A stretch of DNA of 64,000 nucleotides, from positions 1,018-65,017 of the forward strand of contig NZ_GG703822.1 of the NCBI RefSeq assembly GCF_000156395.1, read 5' to 3'. The notes beneath the pieces are model-generated. The model had not been told where the DNA came from. It searched no databases and saw nothing but the letters and a program-made list of their open reading frames with translations. Shown here piece after piece: positions 52,199 through 63,952 of this stretch (the stretch's first letter is position 1; each line of letters starts with the position of its first letter). A program made the translations under genes and the position numbers. Origin of the DNA: Providencia rustigianii DSM 4541. Lineage in GTDB: Bacteria; Pseudomonadota; Gammaproteobacteria; Enterobacterales; Enterobacteriaceae.

Positions 52199-53305
52199 AT
52201 GAAAAATGTAGGGTTTATCGGCTGGCGTGGAATGGTTGGCTCAGTATTGATGCAAAGAATGGTGGAAGAAGGGGATTTTAACGTTATTCATCCTGTTTTT
52301 TTTACTACCTCCCAGCAAGGTGAAGAAGCACCTGTTTTCGGTGGCCACCGCAGCACATTGCAAGATGCGTTTGATATCGATGCATTGAGCGCATTAGATA
52401 TTATTATCAGTTGCCAAGGTGGTGATTACACCAATGAAGTCTATCCAAAATTACGTGGAGCAGGCTGGAAAGGCTTCTGGATTGATGCGGCTTCTGCGTT
52501 ACGTATGAAAGACGATGCGATTATCATTCTTGACCCTGTAAACCACCAGCATATCCAAGACGGCTTAAATAAAGGCATTAAGACCTTTGTCGGCGGTAAC
52601 TGTACGGTGAGTTTAATGCTGATGTCTCTTGGTGGTTTATTCGCAAATGATTTGGTTGAGTGGGCGTCTGTCGCAACTTACCAAGCGGCATCAGGGGCGG
52701 GTGCAAGAAATATGCGCGAGCTACTGTCACAAATGGGATCTCTGCATGCTCAAGTTGCGAAAGAGCTACAAAACCCAGCCTCCGCGATTTTAGAGATTGA
52801 AAAGAAAGTCACTGATTTTACACGCAGTGGTTCAATGCCAACAGATGCGTTTGGTGTTCCTTTAGCAGGCAGTTTGATCCCATGGATTGATAAAGCCCTT
52901 GAAAATGGTCAAAGTCGCGAAGAGTGGAAAGGCCAGGCAGAAACCAACAAAATTCTCGCAACAGGAAGCAATATTATTCCTGTTGATGGCTTATGTGTTC
53001 GTGTGGGAGCATTGCGTTGCCATAGCCAAGCATTCACATTGAAACTGAAAAAAGATATCCCACTGAATGACGTCGAGCAATTACTGGCATCCCATAATGA
53101 GTGGGTGAAAGTGGTACCCAATGACCGTGAAATTACGATGCGTGAGCTAACACCTGCGGCAGTGACGGGCACTCTGAATACGCCAGTGGGTCGTCTACGT
53201 AAACTGAATATGGGACCGGAGTATCTGTCAGCGTTTACTGTGGGTGACCAGTTACTGTGGGGGGCTGCGGAGCCTCTGCGCCGTATGTTGAGAATTCTGC
53301 TGTAG
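52199..53305 (+). CDS. asd: aspartate-semialdehyde dehydrogenase
   Basis: A 368-residue enzyme that reduces aspartyl phosphate to aspartate semialdehyde for lysine, diaminopimelate, threonine and methionine. The NADP loop [11 protein letters not shown] is at the N-terminus, the catalytic Cys is in GGNCTVSLM near residue 136, and the catalytic His in [10 protein letters not shown] near 275. The ATG at 52199 matches the E. coli N-terminus; a GTG at 52190 would add three residues. In E. coli asd lies near glgB, so its place here differs. Confidence 0.96.
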   Translation: MKNVGFIGWRGMVGSVLMQRMVEEGDFNVIHPVFFTTSQQGEEAPVFGGHRSTLQDAFDIDALSALDIIISCQGGDYTNEVYPKLRGAGWKGFWIDAASALRMKDDAIIILDPVNHQHIQDGLNKGIKTFVGGNCTVSLMLMSLGGLFANDLVEWASVATYQAASGAGARNMRELLSQMGSLHAQVAKELQNPASAILEIEKKVTDFTRSGSMPTDAFGVPLAGSLIPWIDKALENGQSREEWKGQAETNKILATGSNIIPVDGLCVRVGALRCHSQAFTLKLKKDIPLNDVEQLLASHNEWVKVVPNDREITMRELTPAAVTGTLNTPVGRLRKLNMGPEYLSAFTVGDQLLWGAAEPLRRMLRILL

Positions 53306-53330
53306 TTTAAATAGCGTCATTATTTTTGAG

Positions 53331-53361
53331 CCTGTACATTTTTTGATGTGCAGGTTTTTTT
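53331..53361 (+). terminator. terminator of asd
   Basis: CCTGTACAT pairs with ATGTGCAGG (one wobble) around TTTTTG, followed by seven T residues. Confidence 0.88.
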
Positions 53362-53500
53362 GTTTTTATGTTGCGTTATGCGATCAATTGTCGCATTGTG
53401 TGTGAATGATGAATTTATATCCAATGTAATGTTGCAGTATTCAAAACTAGAAGAGTGAAAAGTTAACATCGCTTAACTTAATTAATAATGAGAGGAAAAT

Positions 53501-53731
53501 ATGGCTATTTCAGTCAGACTTGATGATGAATTTGTAGCGGATGCGAGGATCCATGCTGAAGCGAAAAGTCGTAGTGTTCCGAAGCAAATTGAGCATTGGG
53601 CTAAAATAGGTCGTATTGCTGAAGATAACCCTGATTTGCCGTATAGCTTCATTGAGGAAATGTTATTGGCGCAGGCGGAAATCGAAAATAATAAGGTTTC
53701 TCGATATGTCCGTAAAACAAAACGTAGTTGA
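53501..53731 (+). CDS. ParD-like antitoxin of a type II toxin-antitoxin pair
   Basis: A 76-residue protein with an N-terminal ribbon-helix-helix pattern (MAISVRLDDEFVADARIHAEAKSRSVPKQIEHWAKIGRIAEDN) matching the ParD-like antitoxin family, and a charged C-terminus that would wrap the toxin. It starts after AGAGGAAA and overlaps the next gene by 26 bp, the usual antitoxin-first arrangement. Confidence 0.8.
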   Translation: MAISVRLDDEFVADARIHAEAKSRSVPKQIEHWAKIGRIAEDNPDLPYSFIEEMLLAQAEIENNKVSRYVRKTKRS

Positions 53732-54032
53732 GGTTTTCCAAACAAACCGCTTTAGAAAATCATGTGATAAATTGTCAGAAAATGAGTTGTGTATAGTAGA
53801 AAATGAGATTGATAAAATTATTGAAAATCCGTTAATTGGCGAGCTCAAAAAAAGGGATCTTTCTCACCTTCGCGTTCATAAATTTAAACTAAATACACAG
53901 CTAGTATTATTAGGCTATTCATGGGTTGCAGGGAAATTAGAACTTTATTTACTAGGAATCAGTTCTCATGAGAATTTCTATAGTAATCAAAAGAAGCAAT
54001 CTAAATCAGATTTGAAATTCATTATGTTATAA
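53706..54032 (+). CDS. RelE/ParE-superfamily toxin
   Basis: A 108-residue basic protein of the RelE/ParE type (VFQTNRFRKSCDKLSENELCIVENEIDKII, then LRVHKFKLNTQLVLLGYSW and LYLLGISSHENFY). The start at 53706 (MSVKQNVVEV) is chosen because it gives family length and the overlap typical for coupled pairs; a longer frame from 53616 runs through the antitoxin gene. Target (ribosome-bound mRNA or gyrase) cannot be read from sequence. Confidence 0.78.
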   Translation: MSVKQNVVEVFQTNRFRKSCDKLSENELCIVENEIDKIIENPLIGELKKRDLSHLRVHKFKLNTQLVLLGYSWVAGKLELYLLGISSHENFYSNQKKQSKSDLKFIML

Positions 54033-54052
54033 ACACGTTATATTTTCAGATA

Positions 54053-54092
54053 AACGGCGTCTTAGTGAAGAAGCTAAGACGCCGTTGTTTTA
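54053..54092. terminator. bidirectional terminator between toxin and autotransporter genes
   Basis: AACGGCGTCTTAG pairs perfectly with CTAAGACGCCGTT (13-bp stem) around an 8-nt loop, with GTTTTAA after it on the plus strand. It lies between the toxin stop and the stop of the convergent surface-protein gene. Confidence 0.88.
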
Positions 54093-54102
54093 ATCAAATA
54101 GA

Positions 54103-57090
54103 TTAAAACGACACTAACAGCTTGGCATCAAGATTATTTTCTAAATACCCCTTGGCAGTAAATTGGCTGTAATCCATGGACAGTTTGGTATTGTCTGTCA
54201 GCTGAAGGCTGGACCCCAGTTTGATTGCCATGCCATCCCGTGGTGCGTTAACGCCGTAATAGTTAAGCGGTGGTGCAAGCAGGTTGCGGTGGGTGAATCG
54301 AAATGCCATTTCACGCTCCCGCTTGTCATATTGATGCTGCCAGCCGAGTTCCCCGTGTACATCGATTGAGGATGTATTGCCCACTTCCCATTGGTTATCT
54401 AAACGTAATCCCAGAGTTGTGGTCGTGGCATCAAGGGATTGGCGACCGGTCACTAGTGAGGCTTTTTCCCCATTTTCACGGAATCCGTGACTTTCAGCGT
54501 TAGTAAAAGCGAAGTTAACAAACGGTTCGGCATTGATGATGGAAGATTTCCACGGGTAAGCGGCTTCCATAAACAGGTGGTTGGTTTTGCCTTTATAATC
54601 AGCGGTATTGTGATCGGAATAAATGGATGAAGTGACCGTTCTCTCTGTTTTGATGGTGTGCCATGTGTGCCCCAGCCCTGCACGGAGGGTTATTGGCGCT
54701 AATCGCAGTGAGCCATAAGCCGCTAAATAATAATTGTTGCTATGGCTATGACCGACACCGCCTGATACGGAGTTTTTGGTAAAACCGGAGCTTATTCCAA
54801 AGATAAAGTCATCATTAAAGAAATGCTTATCAGCCCCTAAGAACACGCCATAATTGCTGTTTGTAAAGCCGGAAGCGTTTCCATCACTTTGGGTTCTATC
54901 CCAATGGTAGGGAATATTTACCCACATATTGCTGCGGTTATCTCCACGCTCTTTGACGATATTTTCCGATATACGAGTTTGTTGCAGTAGCGCGCCGTGA
55001 TATTGGCGATGGTTATTCAACTGGCTAGCCAGGGTATCGATATGAATTTGTGGAGATAGGGTACGAAGAAGGTCGTTAACCCCTACGGTGGTTTTGCTGA
55101 GAACTAAGCGTTCATACAGGGTGTTGCTAAGAGAGAGATTTTCAAGGGCGTGTGCAACGGCAGTTTGGTTTGGCGTTTTTGCAAATGTATCGAATGCAAG
55201 GTCGCTACGTCCGACGTTGAGTGTAACCAGTTTCGTTGTGGGCGAGCGAGGATCTTCACCGTAATCTAATGTTGTACCGATGAACAGGTAGTTTGGTTCT
55301 ACACCATCAAATTTCCCTTGGATTTTTTTAGCACTAATAATTGTATATTCGGTGCGAAATCGATTCTGAATTTCATCTTCATTCGGTATACGTTCATTGA
55401 ATGGCGGTGATTTTTCAGCGAAGAACACTTTGACCTTACCGCCGTTGATGACCACCGTATCACTAGACTGTAGGGCATCAAATTCTTGTGTGTCTGTTGT
55501 TTGAAGATCCACATGGAATTCACTACCGGGTTGGAAGGTGGCCGTATTATTCACTGTTATACGCCGTGTTGGGTCTTTAGTATTATCTCCAGGGGTTAAG
55601 ATAGCGCCACTGTTAACCACTAAGTCATCAACCGAGCCAGAAGCAATAAATCGGGCTCCTTGGTTTAATGTCACCGTATTTCTGATGCTGTGACTGAGCT
55701 GTAATGTACCATTAGTAACGTCGACTGGCACATGCAGAATATGTTTGACGTTAAGCTCTCCACCATTGATGTTGATGGGGCCTGTTAAGTGGTTTTCTTG
55801 CGTTAAAATCACACGACCTTGCTGTATATCCAGCCCTGCAAAACGGTTAGTACCTGTTAAGGTTAAGGTCCCTTCCCCTTGTTTAATTAAGCGCCCTTTG
55901 CCCTCAATATTATTGCTCCAAGTATCGGCTATGCCGATGTTAGCAACATCGTCTTGAGTTACCCGCTGATTGACGACCCAATCTTCAGCAAGATGTGTGG
56001 GACCTTTGTAGGCTTTGGGTAAGTTAATCAGCCCCCAGTGGCTTTCTGGTTGATTTTGTTTAACTCCCCAGCCCGCTAAAGAGTTTGTGGGATAGGCAGT
56101 GCCTGCAATAATTTGCTGCCACTGGGATTTGTTAAGATAGGCAAAGCGGGAGCGTAGCAAATACGCGGCGTCAGCAGGAACTTGATCAACTTGAAGTGCC
56201 GGAGATGGCTGCTCACTTTGCTTAGCGTAATAACCTAGGTTTTCATTAAAAGAGGGGAGAGAGCCTACCGGTGGTTTGCATTTTTTATTACTGATGGTGC
56301 ATTGGTTTTGTAGATCTTGGCGCACTTCTTTGGCCAAGTTAATCATGGCATTGGCTGTTTTATCTTCTTTCAGTAAATGAGCGAGAAGATAATAATTGGC
56401 GGCGCGAGAGGTTATGGTATCGGTTGGGAAATGCGCACCGACAATCACGCGGCTTTCTCCATAGCCTATGGCTCTATCAAAGAATTGAGTGCCTTTTTCT
56501 GGATAAATCGTGGCAAATATAGCGGCTTGTTTAAATCCATTCCAAGTATGTCCACTTGGGTAAGAAGAGCCTGTAATACCGATATAGTTTGGGAGATATT
56601 CGCCTTTATGATCGAGTACTTGATTTGGGCGACCACGTAAATAATAGTCTTTGAGAATAAAATCTATTGAGCGAATTCGATTTTGAATTGGGTCATTTGC
56701 AAAGGTAGCTAAATGGAATAAATGTTCTAAACGGTTATAGGCTTTAATTTCTTTAAAGTCATTATAATTAAATCCTTTTTGATTAAATACGTATTCCCGG
56801 TAAATATTAAAAATATATTCTGGCGTGCTTTTTTTATCTTTTTCCGCACTCTTTTTGCGTTTTCCTGTTAATTGCATTACCTGCTGGCTAACGTCTTTAT
56901 CCCATTGTGCAGCTTGGGACTGTGGGGTTGGATACGGCGGGATTACCTGATTTCTTAGTTCGTCAAATCGCTGATTTCGCTGATCAATGATAGATTTACT
57001 GGCATCAATATAATCTGAGTTTGCCAAGGTAATTTGGGCGTTAAATAAAGCAAATAGACTGAGCGATACAGCGGGAGTTATTCTGTTCAT
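54103..57090 (-). CDS. autotransporter with an N-terminal PAP2 phosphatase domain
   Basis: A 995-residue secreted surface protein. It has a signal peptide (cleavage near residue 23), then a PAP2 acid-phosphatase domain with all three motifs complete: KX6RP at 147-155, PSGH at 178-181, and SRX5HX3D at 213-224. Autotransporter beta-strand repeats follow (GKGRLIKQGEGTLTLTG and similar, about 395-520), then a linker, and a C-terminal autotransporter barrel (about 720-995) ending in a terminal Phe. This predicts a phosphatase displayed on or released from the outer membrane. AGGTC precedes the ATG. It lies alone between the toxin-antitoxin pair and gyrB. Confidence 0.87.
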   Translation of the reverse strand: MNRITPAVSLSLFALFNAQITLANSDYIDASKSIIDQRNQRFDELRNQVIPPYPTPQSQAAQWDKDVSQQVMQLTGKRKKSAEKDKKSTPEYIFNIYREYVFNQKGFNYNDFKEIKAYNRLEHLFHLATFANDPIQNRIRSIDFILKDYYLRGRPNQVLDHKGEYLPNYIGITGSSYPSGHTWNGFKQAAIFATIYPEKGTQFFDRAIGYGESRVIVGAHFPTDTITSRAANYYLLAHLLKEDKTANAMINLAKEVRQDLQNQCTISNKKCKPPVGSLPSFNENLGYYAKQSEQPSPALQVDQVPADAAYLLRSRFAYLNKSQWQQIIAGTAYPTNSLAGWGVKQNQPESHWGLINLPKAYKGPTHLAEDWVVNQRVTQDDVANIGIADTWSNNIEGKGRLIKQGEGTLTLTGTNRFAGLDIQQGRVILTQENHLTGPININGGELNVKHILHVPVDVTNGTLQLSHSIRNTVTLNQGARFIASGSVDDLVVNSGAILTPGDNTKDPTRRITVNNTATFQPGSEFHVDLQTTDTQEFDALQSSDTVVINGGKVKVFFAEKSPPFNERIPNEDEIQNRFRTEYTIISAKKIQGKFDGVEPNYLFIGTTLDYGEDPRSPTTKLVTLNVGRSDLAFDTFAKTPNQTAVAHALENLSLSNTLYERLVLSKTTVGVNDLLRTLSPQIHIDTLASQLNNHRQYHGALLQQTRISENIVKERGDNRSNMWVNIPYHWDRTQSDGNASGFTNSNYGVFLGADKHFFNDDFIFGISSGFTKNSVSGGVGHSHSNNYYLAAYGSLRLAPITLRAGLGHTWHTIKTERTVTSSIYSDHNTADYKGKTNHLFMEAAYPWKSSIINAEPFVNFAFTNAESHGFRENGEKASLVTGRQSLDATTTTLGLRLDNQWEVGNTSSIDVHGELGWQHQYDKREREMAFRFTHRNLLAPPLNYYGVNAPRDGMAIKLGSSLQLTDNTKLSMDYSQFTAKGYLENNLDAKLLVSF

Positions 57091-57289
57091 TATAGACCTA
57101 TAGATTTATAGAGAGGATAAAACCTATTTCATCTTAATGCAGTAATTTTAATTTTCTATAAATCAAAAGTAAAATAAGACAAACTTTATTTTCATTCTTT
57201 ATTCTGTTAATTAAGTTTAGTTAGTCATTTTATTTAATTGAAATTTTAATTGTAATTAATAATAAATAGATACTTAAAATTAAACAAAA

Positions 57290-57325
57290 AAATAACCCTA
57301 TATCGAAATATAGGGTTATTTTATA
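57290..57325. terminator. bidirectional terminator of gyrB
   Basis: AATAACCCTATAT pairs perfectly with ATATAGGGTTATT around CGAA, flanked by A and T runs, 20 bp after the gyrB stop. Confidence 0.9.
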
Positions 57326-57342
57326 TCTAAAAATCAGATTGA

Positions 57343-59775
<2,433 letters not shown>

Positions 59776-60870
59776 CTATTCCTGAGGTTGAACTTCTATT
59801 TTGCCTTGCTCTACACTAAACATCTTACTGTTGGCGTCAATCATATCATTGACTTGCGCCGGTGTAATAGCACTTACAAACACTTGTGCTTGCGTAGCCT
59901 TGAGACGAGTCGCTAAAAGCTGCCGGCGACCAGAATCAAGTTCTGAAGCAAAATCATCCAGTAGATACAGGCATCGTTGCCCGCTCTGTTGGGTGAGATA
60001 CTCACCCTGCGCTAATCGTAATGCGCACATTAACAATTTCAGCTGACCGCGTGAAAGCATATCTTCGACGGGGATACCATCAGCTCGAATACGCAAATCA
60101 GCTTTATGTGGTCCAGAGGACGTATAGGTTAGCGCTCTATCGCGCTCAAATTGCCGCTCTAACTGTTCTGAATAATCAATTTCTTTATCCCAACCACGCT
60201 GGAAAGATACCGAAAGTGAAAATTCGGGTAAAAACTGTTGGCAGGTTTGCTCAATGTTTTCAGCTATACCTGCAATATATTCGCCACGCCACTGGCTTAT
60301 TTGTTCTGAGATCGGTGCGAGTTGCTGATCCCAATGGCGGATTTGCTCATAACGAGTCACTTGTCGTAAAGCCGCATTTCGCTGCTTTAACAAACGTTTT
60401 AAGTCCGACCAAGTAGAAAAGAACAAGGCTTCATTATGAAAGCAGCCCCAATCAATAAATGCTCGTCGGTATTTTGGACCACCATTTAGCAGTGTGAACC
60501 CTTCTGGGGTTATCAACTGCATGGGTAATAATTTTGCAAGTTCCGCAATTTTATGCCCATCGGTACCATCGATTCTGACTTTGCTATCACCTTCGCGGTT
60601 TTTACTCAAACCAAGTGATAGCGCTTTGCGATCGCTATCTAAGTGTCCCAGTTTACCATGCAGAATAAATTGTTCTTGGTCATGGCGGATAACTCTATTC
60701 GCTTGAATACTGCGAAATGCTCGCCCATGACCCAGAGTGTATATAGCTTCCAGTATACTGGTTTTGCCACTCCCATTAGGACCAATAAGAAAATTGAACC
60801 CCGTTGCAAGGGAGAGATCGGCGTCTTCAATATTACGAAAATCGCGGATCAATAAACGCGAAAGAATCAT
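59776..60870 (-). CDS. recF: DNA replication/repair protein RecF
   Basis: A 364-residue SMC-like ATPase of the RecFOR gap-repair pathway. Walker A GPNGSGKT is at residues 30-37, and the signature [18 protein letters not shown] and Walker [12 protein letters not shown] are near the C-terminus. It lies 9 bp after dnaN and 18 bp before gyrB. It is a little longer than E. coli RecF, mainly at the C-terminus. Confidence 0.96.
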   Translation of the reverse strand: MILSRLLIRDFRNIEDADLSLATGFNFLIGPNGSGKTSILEAIYTLGHGRAFRSIQANRVIRHDQEQFILHGKLGHLDSDRKALSLGLSKNREGDSKVRIDGTDGHKIAELAKLLPMQLITPEGFTLLNGGPKYRRAFIDWGCFHNEALFFSTWSDLKRLLKQRNAALRQVTRYEQIRHWDQQLAPISEQISQWRGEYIAGIAENIEQTCQQFLPEFSLSVSFQRGWDKEIDYSEQLERQFERDRALTYTSSGPHKADLRIRADGIPVEDMLSRGQLKLLMCALRLAQGEYLTQQSGQRCLYLLDDFASELDSGRRQLLATRLKATQAQVFVSAITPAQVNDMIDANSKMFSVEQGKIEVQPQE

Positions 60871-60879
60871 ACTGACTAA

Positions 60880-61980
60880 TTACAAACGCATTGGCATAAC
60901 AACATACACCGCAGATCGACTCGCCGAGTCTTCAATTTGGACACTGGAAACTGCATCGGTTAAAAAGAGCGTTACATTTTCACTTTTCAGCGTATTGAGG
61001 ACGTCGAGGATATAGCTGACGTTAAAGCCAATTTCCATCTCGCCACCTTGGTAGCTGACATCAACAATTTCTTCCGCTTCTTCTTGCTCAGGGTTATTTG
61101 CCGTAATGCGTAATTGATTTTCACTAAAGAATAAACGGACGCCACGGAATTTTTCATTGGATAAAATCGCCGCGCGAGAAAAAGCCTGTTTCAATAAATC
61201 ACAACGGGCTTCTAATGTTTTGTCCGGATTTTTAGGCAATACTCGGCGGTAGTCAGGGAAGCGACCATCCACTAATTTTGACGTAAAGATAAAATCGCCA
61301 ACATGCGCACGAATATTGTTACTCCCAATTTGCAGCTGTAATGGCGCATCGCCACCATCTAACAGGCGCATTAATTCGATGACGCCCTTACGCGGGACGA
61401 TCACTGAATGGGAGGGTAATTCCTGACCAATATCCATAGAACACACTGCAAGGCGGTGACCATCCGTAGAAACGGTTCTTAGTAATTGACCTTCAGTTTC
61501 AAACAGCATGCCGTTGAGGTAGTAACGGACATCTTGGTGCGCCATTGAAAACTGAGTTGCTTCAATTAGACGTTTTAAGATGGATTGCGGAAGTGAAAAT
61601 TCTACTTCACTTTGCCAATCGTCTAAGTTTGGGAAGTCGGCTGCGGGTAATGTGGATAATGAGAAACGGCTGCGACCGGAACGGACCAGCAGTCTGTCAT
61701 CATTCAATTCGACTTGAATTTCAGAACCTTCAGGTAAGCCACGCCAAATATCAAAAAACTTGCGTGCAGGCACCGTCGTTGCACCAACTTCATGCTCTCG
61801 GGTGAGAGGAACATTGGCCATCATTTCCATTTCTAGGTCGGTTCCTGTCAGTTGCAGGGCTCCCTCTTTTACTTGAAGTAAAAGATTACCTAAAATGGGT
61901 AGCGTTGGACGTCCACCTAAAGGGCCACTAACCTGTTGTAACGGTTTTAATAACTGCTCGCGTTCTATAATAAATTTCAT
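60880..61980 (-). CDS. dnaN: DNA polymerase III beta sliding clamp
   Basis: A 366-residue clamp. The three-domain pattern is complete, with the N-terminus MKFIIEREQLLKPLQQVSGPLGGRPTLPILGN and the C-terminal YVVMPMRL that forms part of the partner-binding cleft. Length equals E. coli. It lies 5 bp after dnaA. A perfect DnaA box lies within it (complement of 61651-61659). Confidence 0.98.
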   Translation of the reverse strand: MKFIIEREQLLKPLQQVSGPLGGRPTLPILGNLLLQVKEGALQLTGTDLEMEMMANVPLTREHEVGATTVPARKFFDIWRGLPEGSEIQVELNDDRLLVRSGRSRFSLSTLPAADFPNLDDWQSEVEFSLPQSILKRLIEATQFSMAHQDVRYYLNGMLFETEGQLLRTVSTDGHRLAVCSMDIGQELPSHSVIVPRKGVIELMRLLDGGDAPLQLQIGSNNIRAHVGDFIFTSKLVDGRFPDYRRVLPKNPDKTLEARCDLLKQAFSRAAILSNEKFRGVRLFFSENQLRITANNPEQEEAEEIVDVSYQGGEMEIGFNVSYILDVLNTLKSENVTLFLTDAVSSVQIEDSASRSAVYVVMPMRL

Positions 61981-61985
61981 AGCAA

Positions 61986-63383
61986 TTAAGATGATAATGT
62001 TCTGATTAAGTTAGAAAAATCTTCTTTGATGTCATGGCTTTCTTCTCGTAACTGTTCAATTTTACGACAAGCGTGCAACACCGTAGTGTGGTCACGACCG
62101 CCAAAAGCATCCCCGATTTCCGGTAAACTATGGTTTGTCAGCTCTTTCGCCAGCGCCATTGCCATCTGACGCGGACGAGCGACAGAGCGGGAACGACGCT
62201 TAGAAAGTAAATCAGCGACTTTAATCTTATAGTACTCAGCAACAGTTTTCTGAATATTATCAATAGTTACCAGTTTTTCTTGCAGTGCTAGCAAGTCACG
62301 CAACGCCTCTCGAACAAAATCGATCGTAATTGCACGACCCGTAAAATTCGCATTAGCGATAACACGGTTTAATGCACCTTCTAACTCACGCACATTGGAA
62401 CGTAAGCGTTTTGCGATAAAAAACGCGACTTCACCCGGAAGTTGAATCTCGTTTTCATCTGCTTTTTTCATCAAAATGGCAACACGGGTTTCCAATTCAG
62501 GTGGTTCTATCGCGACCGTTAAACCCCAGCCGAAACGCGATTTCAAGCGATCTTCTACCCCGTTTATCTCTTTTGGATAGCGGTCAGAAGTCAAAATAAT
62601 TTGTTGATTGCCTTCCAGCAGTGCGTTGAATGTATGAAAAAACTCTTCTTGTGAACGCTCTTTGTTAGCAAAAAACTGAATATCATCGATAAGTAAAGCA
62701 TCAACAGAACGGTAGTAACGTTTAAACTCTTCAATTGCATTATTCTGCAATGCTTTGACCATATCTTGAACAAATCGTTCAGAATGCATATACACCACAC
62801 GAGCGTTAGCTTTGTGCTGCATGATGCTATTACCCACCGCATGCAATAAGTGAGTTTTACCTAAACCAGTCCCGCCATAAAGGAACAGGGGATTATAAGC
62901 CCCGCCTGGGTTTTCGGCGACTTGCCTCGCGGCTGCACGGGCTAGCTGGTTTGATTTACCCTCAACAAAGTTATCAAATGTGTGCTTAGGGTTAACATTT
63001 GAACGATAAGCCACATCGGGTTGTACTTTGTTTGAGTTATCCCAACTTGGCTTTACGGGGGCTGATGGCATCGTGAACGACGGCATTGCATTATTATTGC
63101 TAACGCGTGTTTGAGTACTCACTGGCGCAACCGTTAACGGTTTATTCCCTACTTCAAAGTGTAGAGCAGGGGCATCTGAACCGCAAAAGTCATTCAATAA
63201 TTCGTTGATATTATTGATGTACTTATCTCTTACCCAGTCAAGGACGAAACGATTCGGGGCATAAAGTGCCAGTGTATTGTCGTTTAATTCAGCTTGAAGA
63301 GGTCGTATCCACATACTGAATTCTGTGGCAGGTAGTTCATCCTGCAATCGGGCAAGACATTGCTGCCAAAGCGAAAGTGACAC
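61986..63383 (-). CDS. dnaA: chromosomal replication initiator protein DnaA
   Basis: A 465-residue AAA+ initiator. Domain I is at the N-terminus ([25 protein letters not shown]), Walker A GGTGLGKT at residues 170-177, Walker [10 protein letters not shown], and the domain IV DNA-binding signature [18 protein letters not shown] near the end. The start codon is GTG, as in E. coli, after GGGGAG. First gene of dnaA-dnaN-recF-gyrB. It binds the oriC boxes about 49 kb away and probably its own promoter. Confidence 0.98.
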   Translation of the reverse strand: MSLSLWQQCLARLQDELPATEFSMWIRPLQAELNDNTLALYAPNRFVLDWVRDKYINNINELLNDFCGSDAPALHFEVGNKPLTVAPVSTQTRVSNNNAMPSFTMPSAPVKPSWDNSNKVQPDVAYRSNVNPKHTFDNFVEGKSNQLARAAARQVAENPGGAYNPLFLYGGTGLGKTHLLHAVGNSIMQHKANARVVYMHSERFVQDMVKALQNNAIEEFKRYYRSVDALLIDDIQFFANKERSQEEFFHTFNALLEGNQQIILTSDRYPKEINGVEDRLKSRFGWGLTVAIEPPELETRVAILMKKADENEIQLPGEVAFFIAKRLRSNVRELEGALNRVIANANFTGRAITIDFVREALRDLLALQEKLVTIDNIQKTVAEYYKIKVADLLSKRRSRSVARPRQMAMALAKELTNHSLPEIGDAFGGRDHTTVLHACRKIEQLREESHDIKEDFSNLIRTLSS

Positions 63384-63528
63384 GTTGGACTCCCCTAAAC
63401 AAGGTCAATGAAACAAGAATTACGGATTTTGCTAAGAATTTTTACTGATGACGACTATCTCAGTCACTTTATGAAAGTCACTAAGGTATATAAAGCATCA
63501 GAGAAGTATTTAGATTAACTCACCCTAT

Positions 63529-63727
63529 ATATCCACAACATATCACCGATCGACTGATCAGTAATATGACAGGAGATCATACCGTAAAAATCACTCAAGA
63601 TCTCCATTCTTTTACACAGTTTTTATGCTTTTTATCCACAGGCAAATGTGGTAAGGCAACTCTGGTAGGGGAGAATTTCGCTGGAGGATCGCAGGCAACA
63701 TCAAATTTTCCACATGTCTGGGGATAA
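63529..63727. promoter_or_regulatory. DnaA-box cluster in the dnaA promoter region
   Basis: One perfect box TTATCCACA lies at 63632-63640. Near matches are ATATCCACA (63529-63537), TTTTACACA (63610-63618), TTTTCCACA (63706-63714) and TTATCCCCA (complement of 63719-63727). In E. coli DnaA binds a smaller set of sites here to repress its own gene. Confidence 0.72.
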
Positions 63728-63791
63728 CTTTAGCCTATATATAGAAATTGTCTCTAAGATCAAAAAATATTTTTGGATCTTATTAAGATCC

Positions 63792-63819
63792 TTGCGCTTT
63801 AGGGCGGAGTCCGTATAAT
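63792..63819 (+). promoter_or_regulatory. probable rpmH promoter
   Basis: TTGCGC (63792-63797) and a perfect TATAAT (63814-63819) are 16 bp apart, reading toward rpmH. Placement matches the rightward promoter opposite dnaA in enteric bacteria. Confidence 0.6.
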
Positions 63820-63849
63820 CTTCCTCCCTGTGTACTGCATGAATGTGAC

Positions 63850-63870
63850 TTTTTACGACTCACTATAATG
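63850..63870 (+). promoter_or_regulatory. second rightward -10 element with T7-promoter-like sequence
   Basis: TTTTACGACTCACTATAATG contains the 14-bp string TACGACTCACTATA, which is also in the phage T7 class III promoter, and a perfect TATAAT (63864-63869). The TATAAT suggests a host sigma70 element; no good -35 at 16-18 bp is visible. Confidence 0.4.
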
Positions 63871-63952
63871 GTGTCGTTTTGTGGTCTGCCTCAAAAAACT
63901 CTTGGGTTATTTGAGGGTTAAACTGTAAAACGTATTGTAGAAAAGGCGAAAA

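Larger units (their letters stand above)
63384..63952. other. dnaA-rpmH divergent regulatory region
   Basis: The region between dnaA and the point where rpmH is expected. It contains a cluster of DnaA boxes on the dnaA side, several GATC sites, and two -10 elements reading rightward. rpmH itself is not in the window and should begin just beyond its right end. Confidence 0.8.

Noticed and set aside
53616-53705. N-terminal extension of the toxin
   Set aside because: It would read the antitoxin coding region in another frame and gives a protein too long for the RelE/ParE family.
60021-60416. A 131-codon plus-strand frame opposite recF
   Set aside because: Complement of conserved recF coding sequence with no start signal.
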